From: Pelobates cultripes
Lineage: Eukaryota > Chordata > Amphibia > Anura > Pelobatidae
Direction: 5' to 3'
DNA length: 64,000 bases
Assembly (NCBI GenBank): GCA_933207985.1
Contig: OW240915.1
Coordinates: 275,554,477-275,618,476 of the forward strand
A program made the position numbers and the translations under genes. Numbering within the stretch: position 1 is the stretch's first letter; every line of letters begins with the position of its first letter. Positions 23,424 to 33,296 of the stretch are shown piece by piece. Below the pieces are notes generated by a model. That model was not told the origin of the DNA. It saw nothing but the letters and a program-made list of their open reading frames with translations, and did not search any database.

Positions 23424-23470
23424 AAGCCAAAACGCGTTTCGCCGGTAAAAATGGCTTCCTCAGTCAGCTT
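23424..23470 (-). ncRNA. Hammerhead-ribozyme-like motif of the minus-strand PLE
   Basis: Reading the minus strand: 7-bp stem I (AAGCTGA with TTGGCTT, two wobble pairs), core CTGAGGA, one extra A, stem II GCC/GGC with a 9-nt loop, GAAA, the self-complementary ACGCGT as minimal stem III, and a permitted U at the cleavage position. Penelope terminal repeats are known to carry minimal hammerheads that work best as dimers. A palindromic stem III fits that. Confidence 0.65.
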
Positions 23471-23574
23471 GTGAGTGTCCTCTTGGTGTTCTGTAATTTA
23501 AGCGTCCAAAATCCCGCCTAAAATGTCTTCTTCCAATTAAAAGAGTCTGTTTGTGTCATGTGGCGCGGCTAAAA

Positions 23575-23665
23575 TGCCGTCGCGTCACTTCCGGTTTTTC
23601 GGCACTACAGGATCCAGAGTGCTTTGCGCTTAGCGCGTCACTTCCGGTTTTCGTCCGGTTATTTG
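23575..23665 (-). promoter_or_regulatory. GC-rich tandem ETS-like sites in the PLE terminal region
   Basis: On the minus strand two copies of AACCGGAAGTGACGCG-like sequence occur (plus-strand CGTCACTTCCGGTTTT at about 23583-23598 and the related copy at about 23636-23651). Each holds the ETS/GABP core CCGGAAGT. The region is GC-rich against an AT-rich background and lies upstream of the hammerhead-like motif in element orientation, where a promoter is expected. Confidence 0.45.
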
Positions 23666-23689
23666 TGGGAAATATAGTCCGCACTGGGA

Positions 23690-24321
23690 GCTTTATTCAG
23701 TTCATATTAGAGCCCTCTTCGGCTCATGTACAGTTTACAATGCAAATAGAAGAAAAAAGAGACATTGTAATAAAATTTTATTGTATATGTCTTATCTTTA
23801 GAAAAAGTGTCTTTATAGCATCCTGCTTATATACTTCTATTCCTCCATATGTGTTCTAATTTTTAAGGGGCAATAACTTCAATTATATTCAAACACTTTT
23901 GTTTCTCATACAATTTGATCTCTATTATAAGCAATAGTATCTCTTACATAGAAAAACATGCAAATTAAACACAGTGGAAAAAAGTGGCTTTTGTTTCAAA
24001 GTGTGTATTCTTTATGAACCAATATTTGTGCAAACATATTCCACCTTTTGTTTATTTTTAAAATTCCAACTGTTTTTTGTTCTAATCATTCTAAATATAT
24101 AAAATTAGTATGAAAATAAATACATTTAATTATTCTTTATTTGAAACAGTGGGGACTCTTATATGAAATAATGCTGAAGAGAATAGGCCCAATGAGAAAC
24201 AATGATGTTAATTGGTATATTTTATATATATATATGGTCTAGTTCATAAAAAATGGCATAATTCAAAGTCTGCATTTAGACCTGTGGGAGCTAGAGTATT
24301 AAGATCAAAAATCCATTTTGT
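23690..24321 (-). other. Non-coding sequence between PLE gene and terminal region
   Basis: AT-rich DNA with a short TA run at about 24222-24233. Probably the 3' untranslated region of the minus-strand Penelope-like element. Confidence 0.4.
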
Positions 24322-25430
24322 TTAAATTTTTCCTAATTTTCTAATTTCATCTTCCCCTCGCCAATTAAGTGTAATTTTCTGGATGGCCATAAATTCTAGA
24401 AATTGAGGGTCTTTATTATGTGTTAGGCTAAAGTGTTCTGAAACACTATGTTTATCATATCCTTTTTTAATGTTTCTGATATGTTCATTTATTCGTGTTT
24501 GTAGGGGACGTTTCGTTCTGCCAACATAGAATAAATTGCAAGAACACTTTAAAACGTATATAACCCTCTTAGAAAAACACGTGATCATTTGGAGTATCTT
24601 GTATTTTTTCTCCCCTTTAGGGTCGTAGAATTCTGTAATGTGTCTTTTTGTGCTTTTTGTGCTTCTACAAGCTAGACACTGTCCACAGCCAAAAAAAACC
24701 TTCTTTCTGAAAAAAGGGGTTAGGTGTGTTTTCTTTGATGTGATTATGTGTCAATTTTTGTTTTAAGTTAGGAGCTCCTCTATATACTAATTTCGGTCTC
24801 TCTGGTAATATAGAGTATAGCATAGGATCGTTCCTTAGCATAGGCCAGTGTTTATTTATTATTTGTTTGATTTTGTGACTTTCTTGATTGAAATTACAAA
24901 TAAATGGCAAATTTGTATTTGTATTTATACTTTTTGGTTTATATTTTAGCAATGAGGTTCTTTCCATGATTTTAACTTCTTCTATAGTGTTTATGAGAGA
25001 GATTTCTTCATATCCCTTTTCCATAAAATCTTGTTTAATTTTAATAGCCTGTATCTCAAAAGTGCTTTGATCAGTGCAGTTTCTACGGACTCTCATTAGT
25101 TGTGCTTTTGGTATATTTTTTAGCCAGGGAGAAAAATGGCAGCTGTTTAGGTAGATATAATTGTTTACATCTACCGGTTTAAAAAAAGTTTTGGTTTTAA
25201 TGCTGTTATCTTCTATAAAAATGGTTAAGTCTAAAAAATTAACACTTTCTTTGCTGTATTCTGTGGTTAATGTCACTCCCCAGTCGTTTGTATTTAAAAA
25301 GGTTAAAAATGTTTTTAAAAGATCCACTGAACCATTCCAGATTAAAAAAATATCATCTATGTACCGTTTATAGGAGACAAGGCTCGCTCCCCATTCCAAA
25401 TTATTGTCTATAAATTGTCTATAAATAGTT
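24290..25430 (-). pseudogene. Penelope-like element RT (C-terminal part) and GIY-YIG endonuclease
   Basis: 5'-truncated gene. It begins inside the RT with YKRYIDDIFLIW (about 25350-25385), the catalytic Asp-Asp block of Penelope RTs, followed by NFLDLTI and HFSPWLKNIPKAQLMRVRRN, typical of the group. The connecting region has a Cys motif CGQCLAC. The nuclease, 24322-24588, reads VIYVLKCSCNLFYVGRTKR with RINEH, so GIY, YIG, Arg and Glu positions are all filled. One frame change lies in or beside the A8 run at 24691-24698; otherwise the frames are open for 244 and 88+ residues, so this copy is younger than the one at 6833. PLEs use the nuclease to start target-primed reverse transcription. Confidence 0.9.
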
Positions 25431-27077
25431 ATAATAACCTATTGTCACAGTCTATAGACACAAATAATTCCCTAGCTCTTTGCAATATATCAATTACTGT
25501 ATGTCCTAGACAGCTGTCATTGGCAGTTCATTATGCAATTTTGCCACCTCCTATAAAATCAGCAGTGCATCATTTATTATTAATTTAATCTTCCCATTTT
25601 ATTTTAAAAAAATGATAATGTCCCATTGAAAACTTTTCACACTAACAAAATACCTCTTCAGTGTAATTCCTGAAGTTAGAAGATCTTTTGTCAGTTTCTG
25701 TGAAAAGACAAATCATGATATACATTTTGCAGGATTTGAAGAGAAGACAAAGTTTGAGTTTTCAAAGGAAATATAAATTTTTAATCAAAAGAGTTGCCTT
25801 TTGAAGACGATTGAATACTAATTTCCTAAAATACTAGCCTTCACTCATTGCAAGTCACAGTCCTTTCTCCTTAGACATGTTATTGGCCATAACTATTCTA
25901 GGATGTGTACTGCTCTGCGGGGAGTCAGTTCTGTGTAGGTCCTTCTAAAATGAGTTAGGCTGCATTCATTTTCATAATAAAAGCATCAGAGTTAATGTGA
26001 ACAGAAAAGTAAAAGGGCATGTATGGATATAAGAAGACATGGCAAACAGTCACCAAACAAAAACTTGTGGTAAAATGAAGGTTCTTCAAAATATAAAGAG
26101 TACTGCAGGACAAATGCGGTAATATGAAGGTTCTTCAAAATATAAAGAGTACTGCAGGACAAATGCAAGCACTGTAAAGACAAAGTCTGCATCATGAACG
26201 GCAACATGTGTGAGGAGGTAGAGGACATAAAGGAAGGACTATGACAACTGTTGGAGGATATTATAGAGCCCTAATGGAAGGAGGGCCTATTTTAGGAATC
26301 CTTAAGCAACAATCTATTTATTAAATTACTGTTTTATCTGAAGTATGTTTATGCTATCTTGAACTTGGTACTTATTACAATTAAAACAAAATGTATCGTT
26401 CCTTGCTAAATACTCGGTGCATAGAGAATATACATATTGGATATGTAATTTGTAATGGATTGTATATATATCAAACTGCATTAGAATATGTTTTTTTAAG
26501 TGATTCTTTCATTTTTCAAATCTCTAACATCTCCTAATTTTAGTAAACCTAATCAAGTGACTTATGGATAGGCCATTATTCGTAGACTTGCATGTCAAGG
26601 GAATGCTGCAGACATAAGTAAATGTCTTTTCTAAATAATATTCATGGACTGGCACATTTGCTAAAAGCTGGGGATGATCATGTCTACTATTATTCAATTA
26701 CTGTTCTTTAAAAAACATTAGACAAATAACAGGAAATCACGCTCTGCACCAAGCTAATATAATAAGACTTCAATTATAAGAGTTATGAACAATAAAATTG
26801 TATTGTGAGAGGAAGTTGTTTATCATTTTATATTTAAATTGTATTGTTTGTTCACTCACATAACGCATTCAAATGAAAATAAATTAGAAATGGGGCCAAA
26901 TATCAATTTCTGTTTATATTAGATTTTAGATCCATTGCCTTTTTAACTTTTGAGATATCATGTGTGGTTCCATGAATACATTAAATTAAGGGTAGAAGAG
27001 TGTGTATGTCACATGTAGTGTGGATTTGCACATCTGAACAACAATATAGCTATTGTATATTAATGTAGAAAATGGTT
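25431..27077. other. AT-rich intergenic DNA
   Basis: No element recognised except a short tandem duplication at 26069-26166. A 78-aa frame on the minus strand (25992-26228) crosses this duplication and has no motif. Confidence 0.5.
26069..26166. repeat. Two-copy 49-bp tandem duplication
   Basis: The segment around ATGAAGGTTCTTCAAAATAT is repeated with a 49-bp period (ATGAAG at 26075 and 26124), nearly identical apart from the first few bases. Looks like a recent replication slippage event. Confidence 0.85.
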
Positions 27078-27541
27078 TGTGTTTTTTTTTTTTTGAAATT
27101 TGTATTTTATTGTTTTTCAACATATATTAGGGGGGGGATACAGAAGAGAAGAAAGGAGGGGGGGGGTAGTCACATTGCATAGTTTACATGCACACAATTG
27201 TATTTTACAGTATTATCCAGTATGCATCACCGAACATATCACATTTACACTGGTCAATTCGAGCTAATACCTTATGGGCCAATCACTGCGGTGCCCTGTA
27301 CTTCGCCACCAGGTCGTCAAACCCTACCAGTCCCCAAGACTCTGTTTGTTCTATCGTCACCGGCTCCCTTTAGTGTCCTATCTCCCCTATCCTGGGTTGT
27401 CTCCTGTTGTGGTGGTTTATAGTGGGGTTGTGGCTTGTGCGTCCTCTTCTATGGTGTGGGGATTGGTAAGTGGGGGTGGCCTTATGGCCAGTGATCCTCT
27501 ATGGGGGCTCATTAGTCTGGGTTGTCCGCCCTCCAAGAGCG

Positions 27542-30205
27542 TCATAATTCCCATGTACTCAGGAAGCGTTGTGGGTACGGGTGTGTCGTAACGAAGTGTG
27601 TTTCATAGAGTAGTTGTTTGTCTATTTCTTGTACAAGGGGTAGGATGTTGGGGTGTTTGTCAGATTTCCAGAGCCTGGCTATTAATTTTTGGGCAGTCAA
27701 TAGAATATGGCATATCAGCTTCTTCGCCCCGGTAGGTACGGTACTCGGTATGTCTAGCAACAAGAAGGTTGCGGGTTTGAGGGGTATGTCAGTGTTGGTG
27801 GCTTCGGTAAGGAGCTTGTGTACCTCTTTCCAAAATCTAACAAGGCGGGGGCATCTCCACCAGATGTGTATGACTGTTCCGTGGTCACCTATGCATCTCC
27901 AGCATACCGGAGACGAGTGGGGGTATTGTTTATGTATGCGGGACGGGACCATGTACCACCTATATAACGTTTTCCTGTGTTGTTCTAGGAGTGGGGCTGA
28001 TTTAATCAACCTCCTCGTGGAGAATATAATGTGTTTCCATTTAGCTTCGGGAATTTTGGTCCCTAGGTCCAGGTCCCATTGTAGTGCCTGTGGTGAGTTG
28101 TGGAAGGGTATGTACGTCTGAAGGGTTTTGTAACAGTCCGATAGTGGCTTGAATGTGGGTGGCATTTTCCCCGATATGCCTATTTTCTCCCAGGTAGAGA
28201 GTTCCACCGGCCTGAGTTGGCCCGGGGGTTTTGTCTTATTTCGTGTGGTGAGAAGGGAGTGTAGCTGAAGGTGCGAATATTGTGATGTTTGTGGAATGTT
28301 GTAGGTGGATCGGAGCTTAGCGAAGTTCGTGAGTTTGCCTGCTTCACACATGTGTGACAGGTGGGTGATCCCCATGGCCTTCCATGGTGTCGCATGGAAC
28401 GTAGGGATGCAGTATGTTATAGCTTCAATTGGAGTTGCCATTGATAGGGGGTGTCCTGTTTCGAAATGTCCCCTGTGTGTTTCCCAGACCTGTAGTGCCA
28501 ATGCAAGTTGGGCGGGTGGGAGTGGGGTGGCCGGTCTGTCTTTTTTTGGTAACCACAGCAGATTGGGGATTTGGAAGGGTAAGATGGCTGTATGCTCCAT
28601 TGCCACCCATTGGGGTTGGTTGTCCTTGGTCAAATGTGGCAAGAGGGAGGACAGTACTGCAGCTTGGTAGTACAATTTGACATTAGGGAATGCCATTCCC
28701 CCTTGTGCTGTGGGGGCTAGGAGCACTTTTTGTGAGATTCGTGCCCGTCTCGTTCCCCAAGTGAATTGTAGCAGTTTGGCCTGGATGGTATTGAAGTATG
28801 ATGGCGATACTCGTAAGGGTAGGTTCCTAAATAAGTATTGAAGTTTCGGTAGTATGGTCATTTTTAGTGCTACTATTCGCTCCGACCAAGTTAAAAATAA
28901 CCGGTCCCAGCCCTTCATTGTTTTAAGACAGTCCTCCCAAACCCTGGTATAATTCGCTGGGAACATATCTGTGACATTTTTAGTAAATGTCAGGCCTAGA
29001 TATTTTATGTCTTTTTTCCTCCATTCAAATTGGTAGTCTTTGTGTAGGTTCGCCAAGACTTGTGGGTCCAGGCGTAGACCCAATGCTTGTGTTTTGGAGG
29101 TGTTGAGGGAGTAATAGGACAGAGTTCCATATTCATGTATGAGTCGCATTATATGTGGGAGAGAGCTCTCTGGGTGGGAGATGTACAGCAGGATATCGTC
29201 CGCAAACGCCCCTATCTTTATTTGACGGCCATGCCAGTCCACCCCTGTTATTTCTGTTCGGGTTCTGATTCCTGTGAGCAGTGGTTCTAGGGCTAAAACG
29301 TAGAGTAGGGGGGACAAGGGGCACCCCTGTCGTGTGCCGTTAGTAATTTTAAAGGGGTTAGACAGAAAACCCGCTTGTAGTACCCTTGCAGTGGGGTGTG
29401 AATATAAAGCAAATATCTGTGTGATGAGTTGGTGTGGAAAATCATACCTCTGCAGCACCTTGTGGAGGAAGGGCCAGCCCAGGCGGTCAAACGCTTTTTC
29501 GGCATCTAGTGCTAAGAGCAGTCCGCCTGGGCCGGACCTCCTCATCCTCTCTAGCACGAGAGCCAGTTTCCGGGTATTGTCCAGGCCCTGTCTCCCCAAC
29601 ACAAATCCCGTTTGATCGTCGTGTATGAGTGTCGGTAGTATTTTACCGATTCTGGTCGCTAAGATCTTGGCGTAGATCTTAGCATCCGTATTTAACAACG
29701 AAATGGGTCTGAAATTCTTACATTGGTCAGCAGGTTTTCCCGGTTTAGGTATGGTCACTATCGTTGCTAAGAGCATCTCAGTTGGGAGTACTCCTGTGTC
29801 CGTGGCTTTTTGGAACACTTGTACAAGTCTGGGACCAAGTATTTCCGCGAACATTTTGTAATATATATTAGGGAGCCCGTCTGCACCCGGGGATTTCCCT
29901 GTAGGGAGGTGTTGTATGGTGTGTAGGACCTCAGTAAGAGTGATGGGTTCAAGTAGTGCATTTCTCTGGTGTCTGTCTATCCTGGGCAGAGGAAGCTGGT
30001 CCAAGTACCTTTGGATAGCGTTTTCATCTAAAGGGGTTGTGTCTGGGTGATCTCCCAAATTATATAAGTCAGAGTAATATTTTGCAAACTCCTGGGTGAT
30101 ATCTAAGGGGTTTTGTATTTTGGACCCATTTGGTCCTTGTAAGTAAGCGATTTTGGAGGCCGCCAATTTCTCTCTCAGCCGATTGGCTAGATGTTTTGTC
30201 GCTTT
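27542..30205 (-). CDS. L1/Tx1 LINE ORF2, reverse transcriptase and C-terminal part
   Basis: Open for more than 874 codons. Recognisable RT blocks (numbered from the first Met of this frame at 30166): GKSPGADGLPN near residue 90-100, FRPISLLNTDAKIYAKILA near 152-170, LALDAEKAFDRL at 218-229 with a catalytic Asp, NGTRQGCPLSPLLYVLALEP near 276-295, and FADD at 321-324 with the catalytic Asp pair. A C-terminal zinc-knuckle-like CWRC...H...C lies at about 755-772. That Met is probably not the true start: frame homology (HLANRLREKLAASK) continues upstream to about 30205, where it joins the endonuclease frame by a single frameshift. The full ORF2 protein nicks DNA and copies element RNA onto the nick. 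Confidence 0.92.
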   Translation of the reverse strand, partial: KATKHLANRLREKLAASKIAYLQGPNGSKIQNPLDITQEFAKYYSDLYNLGDHPDTTPLDENAIQRYLDQLPLPRIDRHQRNALLEPITLTEVLHTIQHLPTGKSPGADGLPNIYYKMFAEILGPRLVQVFQKATDTGVLPTEMLLATIVTIPKPGKPADQCKNFRPISLLNTDAKIYAKILATRIGKILPTLIHDDQTGFVLGRQGLDNTRKLALVLERMRRSGPGGLLLALDAEKAFDRLGWPFLHKVLQRYDFPHQLITQIFALYSHPTARVLQAGFLSNPFKITNGTRQGCPLSPLLYVLALEPLLTGIRTRTEITGVDWHGRQIKIGAFADDILLYISHPESSLPHIMRLIHEYGTLSYYSLNTSKTQALGLRLDPQVLANLHKDYQFEWRKKDIKYLGLTFTKNVTDMFPANYTRVWEDCLKTMKGWDRLFLTWSERIVALKMTILPKLQYLFRNLPLRVSPSYFNTIQAKLLQFTWGTRRARISQKVLLAPTAQGGMAFPNVKLYYQAAVLSSLLPHLTKDNQPQWVAMEHTAILPFQIPNLLWLPKKDRPATPLPPAQLALALQVWETHRGHFETGHPLSMATPIEAITYCIPTFHATPWKAMGITHLSHMCEAGKLTNFAKLRSTYNIPQTSQYSHLQLHSLLTTRNKTKPPGQLRPVELSTWEKIGISGKMPPTFKPLSDCYKTLQTYIPFHNSPQALQWDLDLGTKIPEAKWKHIIFSTRRLIKSAPLLEQHRKTLYRWYMVPSRIHKQYPHSSPVCWRCIGDHGTVIHIWWRCPRLVRFWKEVHKLLTEATNTDIPLKPATFLLLDIPSTVPTGAKKLICHILLTAQKLIARLWKSDKHPNILPLVQEIDKQLLYETHFVTTHPYPQRFLSTWEL

Positions 30206-31310
30206 CCCGGTGATATGTGGTGGCCTTCATTCTATGAAGTAGGGACGCAGTTTTGGCTGCTTGTAACTGATGTAGCTGGTTGGTCAGAGATTGGATCTGG
30301 TTTGCTAGAAGTGGGGAGGGGGATCGTTTGTTCTGGGTGGTAAGGGCCGCTAGTTTCGTTTGGTGCTCAAGTATTGTAGTTTGTCTTTGTTTTTTGAGGT
30401 AGGACGAGCGTCTGATAAATAGGCCTCGTACCACAGCCTTGTGAGCCATCCACACAGTCTGTACTGACACGTCCTCAGTAGAGTTTGTGTGAAAGTAGGC
30501 AATGAGTTCAGCTTTTATTTGGTTCACAAAGTCGTGGTCTCGGAGTAAGGAATCGTTCATTCTCCAAGTCCCCCGTCCTTTAAATTGAAAGGAGTCGTGT
30601 AACACCAAGTACACTGGGCTATGGTCTGACCAAGTGATATCTCCCATAAAGCATGTAGAGATTTGTGCTAATGTGGGTTGGTCCACGTAAAATGTGTCTA
30701 TACGGGTATACGTGTTGTGTGCCGCCGAGTGAAAGGAGTAGTCTCTTTCCCCTGGGTGCAGCATTCTCCAACTATCATATAGGTTATGAAGTGAGAGCAG
30801 TTTGGACACTGCCTTGCATGTGGAGTTTACGGTCGCCCGTCGTGTCCCCTGGGGTAGGGCAGTCGTGTCGACTTCTGGGGAGGTAAAGAAGTTGAAGTCA
30901 CCACAGAGCACCAGTCCACCTTGTCTATATTTGTCTATGTCTTGCAGAAGACGTCTGAGGTATTTTTCTGTCCCAGTATTTGGGAAGTAGGCAGATACCA
31001 AGGTATATTGGGTATTATTAAAAAGCCCTACTAGTAGGACATATCTCCCTTGGGCATCTACTAATTTTGTCTGCTCCTGGAATGCCACGTCTTTATGTAT
31101 GAAGATGGAGGCCCCTTTCGTTTTACTGTCTGATAGGGCATGGTATTGATTTGGGTATAGTTTAGTGAAGATTTCTGGGGTCTTGGCCTTTTTAAAGTGT
31201 GTCTCCTGGATACAGGCTATGTCTATCCCTTGTTCTTTTAGCTCTTGAAGTAGTAGCCTTCGTTTACCTGGGGTGTTCAGCCCCTTGACGTTATAGGTTA
31301 GTAGTTTCAT
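30201..31310 (-). CDS. L1/Tx1 LINE ORF2, apurinic-type endonuclease part
   Basis: Starts with ATG at 31310 (MKLLTYNVKGLNTPGKRR). Endonuclease signature residues are all present: Asn7 in NVKGLN, Glu36 in QETHF, the SAYFPN block near 106-111, Asp138/Asn140 in CGDFNF and the Asp-His pair in WSDHSPV at 227-233. The frame stays open to 30069, but protein homology leaves it at about 30201-30215, inside the ACCGGGAAAGCG stretch, where a one-step frame change leads into the RT frame. The domain would make the first-strand nick. With this one lesion the copy is probably inactive, although a sequencing error in the region is possible. Confidence 0.92.
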
Positions 31311-32007
31311 GCAGGAGTGTCAGGTGGAAATAGTGTGCTTAGGTGGGTCGGGTTTCGTCCATCTGCGCTTATAACCGGTACTGCAATTGCCCTGGGTGGG
31401 GGTTGTGCATGACGTGCGTCACTGTGAAATCTGGGAATGTGACCAGTCAGGGAGTGAGGGAAGTAAGTAGGGGGTGAAACTGGGGTGAAAAGAACAATTG
31501 GGTAAGATACCCATTTCGGCTCCAAGGAGTGGGGCCGTGCCCTGCTGCCTAGCATGGAGGCGCGGCAGTCGGGGGGGTGGGGGTGAAGTTGGCAGTTCTC
31601 TAGGTCATGCACCATAGAAAAAGCCAAGAAACCGTGAGCAGTATTAACATGCAACTATGGTAGCGAACAATGTGTGCAACCCGTTTCTAATATTCTATTT
31701 TTTACCGTTTGGTTACGTGTACTCAATAATAGCAAATTGTATAGGAGATAGATCTCAGTACCGTTCAGCCCCCGGTAGGGGGTGTCTTAGTACCTCTAAT
31801 CGGGCAGAGACAGATTCTAGCCAACAACAACGCTTTCTGTTATGCCTTGCACATGTACTCCGGTAAATAACAACTATCAGTACCTAGAATATAGAGGGGT
31901 GTCACCCAATTTGTTTTCCCAGGAACAACTCTAACGAGGTTATGCATCTATCTATCAACTGTTATATACATCACATAGTTACGTATGTCGGTAGGAATGT
32001 TCAGTTC
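31311..32007 (-). other. Spacer between ORF1 and ORF2 of the LINE
   Basis: About 700 bp with no long frame on the element strand. The apparent 115-aa frame at 31307-31654 is proline-rich with no recognised motif and probably meaningless. ORF2 translation would need reinitiation or an internal start. Confidence 0.6.
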
Positions 32008-33159
32008 TCATTGTGTTGTCCACTCCGGGGACATCCTCGGGACATTAGCTGCTTGGATGGGGTGTAGGTTCTGGATCGGGAGTCCCCATTCTTTCAGCTG
32101 CTGGATACCTTGCGCCACTGTGTTGACGGGGTGTATTGCGTCTTGGTAAGAAATTAAGAGTTTGGCCGGGTAGCCCCAGCGGTAGTTCACGTTGTGGTCC
32201 CGCAGGGCGGAGGTGACCGGCCCCATGGTTTTCCTGAAGTGTAGCGTGTCCACTGAGAGATCCGCAAAGATCTTGATGGAAGAGTAGGCTTCTGGCATAT
32301 CCGCTTTTCTGCTGGCCTTCATTATCCTCTCTTTGGCGTGGAAGAAATGAATCCTCGCAATCACGTCACGTGTGGCTGTCGTGGGCAGGTGCTTTGGTCT
32401 GCGCAGCCTGTGTGCTCTGTCTATGATGAGTTGATCCGGGTGGGTTTCTGGTGTGAGGCACTGGAACATGTCTAATAAATAGTTATGCAGTTCTGCATTT
32501 GGTACAGATTCCGGGATCCCCCGGAATCTGAGGTTGTTCCTCTGAGCCCTGTCCTCCATGTCTGCCAGTTTTAACCTGTGGGCTTCTAGGGAGTCATCCA
32601 GTTCCTGCAGTTTGTCAGCCAAGCTGTTGTGTGCTACTGCATACTCATCCATCTTTGTTTCTATCTGGGAGGTGCGGTTGCCAATGTCCTGGATGTCCTT
32701 ATGTATGTCAGCTGTCAGTGTTTGGAGCTGTTTTTTAATATTCAGCTGTATATTGTCTGAGAATTCAGCCATCATTTCTCTGATGGCTCTCATTGTCAGT
32801 TTGTCAGCCAAGCTGTTGTGTGCTACTGCATACTCATCCATCTTTGTTTCTATCTGGGAGGTGCGGTTGCCAATGTCCTGGATGTCCTTATGTATGTCAG
32901 CTGTCAGTGTTTGGAGCTGTTTTTTAATATTCAGCTGTATATTGTCTGAGAATTCAGCCATCATTTCTCTGATGGCTCTCATTGTCAGGGGCTGTTCATT
33001 TTCTGCATGTGCAGGTAGTGTCTGAGGTGAGGGGGGGTGTTCCCGCCTGTTTTGGCCGCCGCCATCTTGCTCCTCACCCTGCTTGGAGGCCGCGGTCTTT
33101 GTAAGAAAGAACGAGGCTCGGTCCGACTTCCCTGCTTTCGTTTTTTGCCGCTGCGACAT
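32008..33159 (-). CDS. L1/Tx1 LINE ORF1 RNA-binding protein, with duplicated coiled coil
   Basis: Intact 383-aa frame. The N-terminal 57 residues are basic/polar. Residues 58-120 and 121-183 are an exact tandem duplication of a 63-residue helical segment (LTMRAIREMMAEF...HNSLADK). Coiled-coil-like sequence continues to about 205. RAQRNNLRFRGIPE (204-217) begins an RRM-like domain, followed by DRAHRLRRPKHLP and a C-terminal domain with LISYQDAIHPVNTVAQGIQQ. L1 ORF1 proteins form trimers through the coiled coil and coat the element RNA. The ATG at 33159 is the first in frame and lies about 120 bp inside the element. Confidence 0.93.
   Translation of the reverse strand: MSQRQKTKAGKSDRASFFLTKTAASKQGEEQDGGGQNRREHPPSPQTLPAHAENEQPLTMRAIREMMAEFSDNIQLNIKKQLQTLTADIHKDIQDIGNRTSQIETKMDEYAVAHNSLADKLTMRAIREMMAEFSDNIQLNIKKQLQTLTADIHKDIQDIGNRTSQIETKMDEYAVAHNSLADKLQELDDSLEAHRLKLADMEDRAQRNNLRFRGIPESVPNAELHNYLLDMFQCLTPETHPDQLIIDRAHRLRRPKHLPTTATRDVIARIHFFHAKERIMKASRKADMPEAYSSIKIFADLSVDTLHFRKTMGPVTSALRDHNVNYRWGYPAKLLISYQDAIHPVNTVAQGIQQLKEWGLPIQNLHPIQAANVPRMSPEWTTQ
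32611..32988. repeat. Exact 189-bp tandem duplication inside LINE ORF1
   Basis: Copies 32611-32799 and 32800-32988 appear identical base for base. 189 bp equals 63 codons or nine heptads, so both reading frame and coiled-coil register are kept. Confidence 0.97.
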
Positions 33160-33296
33160 CGCGGGAGGTTGCTCAGTGCAGTCTGGTAGGTGATCGCTCG
33201 GTATTCCGCTTATCTGCTGTGCTCTACACGGTTTTCTCGCCGGGAGCTGCTCCTACATGCGTCTGCTCAGCTCCGGCGGTGTGTTTTTTTTTTTTT

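Larger units (their letters stand above)
27095..33279 (-). mobile_element. L1/Tx1-type LINE, nearly full length
   Basis: About 6.2 kb with, in order on the minus strand, a short 5' UTR (about 120 bp), ORF1 (33159-32008), a roughly 700-bp spacer, ORF2 (31310-27542 with one frameshift) and a 3' UTR. It is flanked on both sides by identical TGTG plus thirteen T (27078-27094 and 33280-33296), consistent with a 17-bp target duplication at a T-rich site, although the poly(A) tail and the duplication cannot be told apart. It is the best-preserved element in the window. Confidence 0.93.

Noticed and set aside
27618..28121. Plus-strand 167-aa frame
   Set aside because: It is antisense to the RT frame of the L1/Tx1 element and has no domain. 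Other plus-strand frames at 28305-29628 and 32558-33025 are rejected for the same reason.
16541..33279. The two L1/Tx1 elements as an inverted duplication
   Set aside because: Same domain order but clearly diverged protein and nucleotide sequence, with different lesions, so they are independent insertions.
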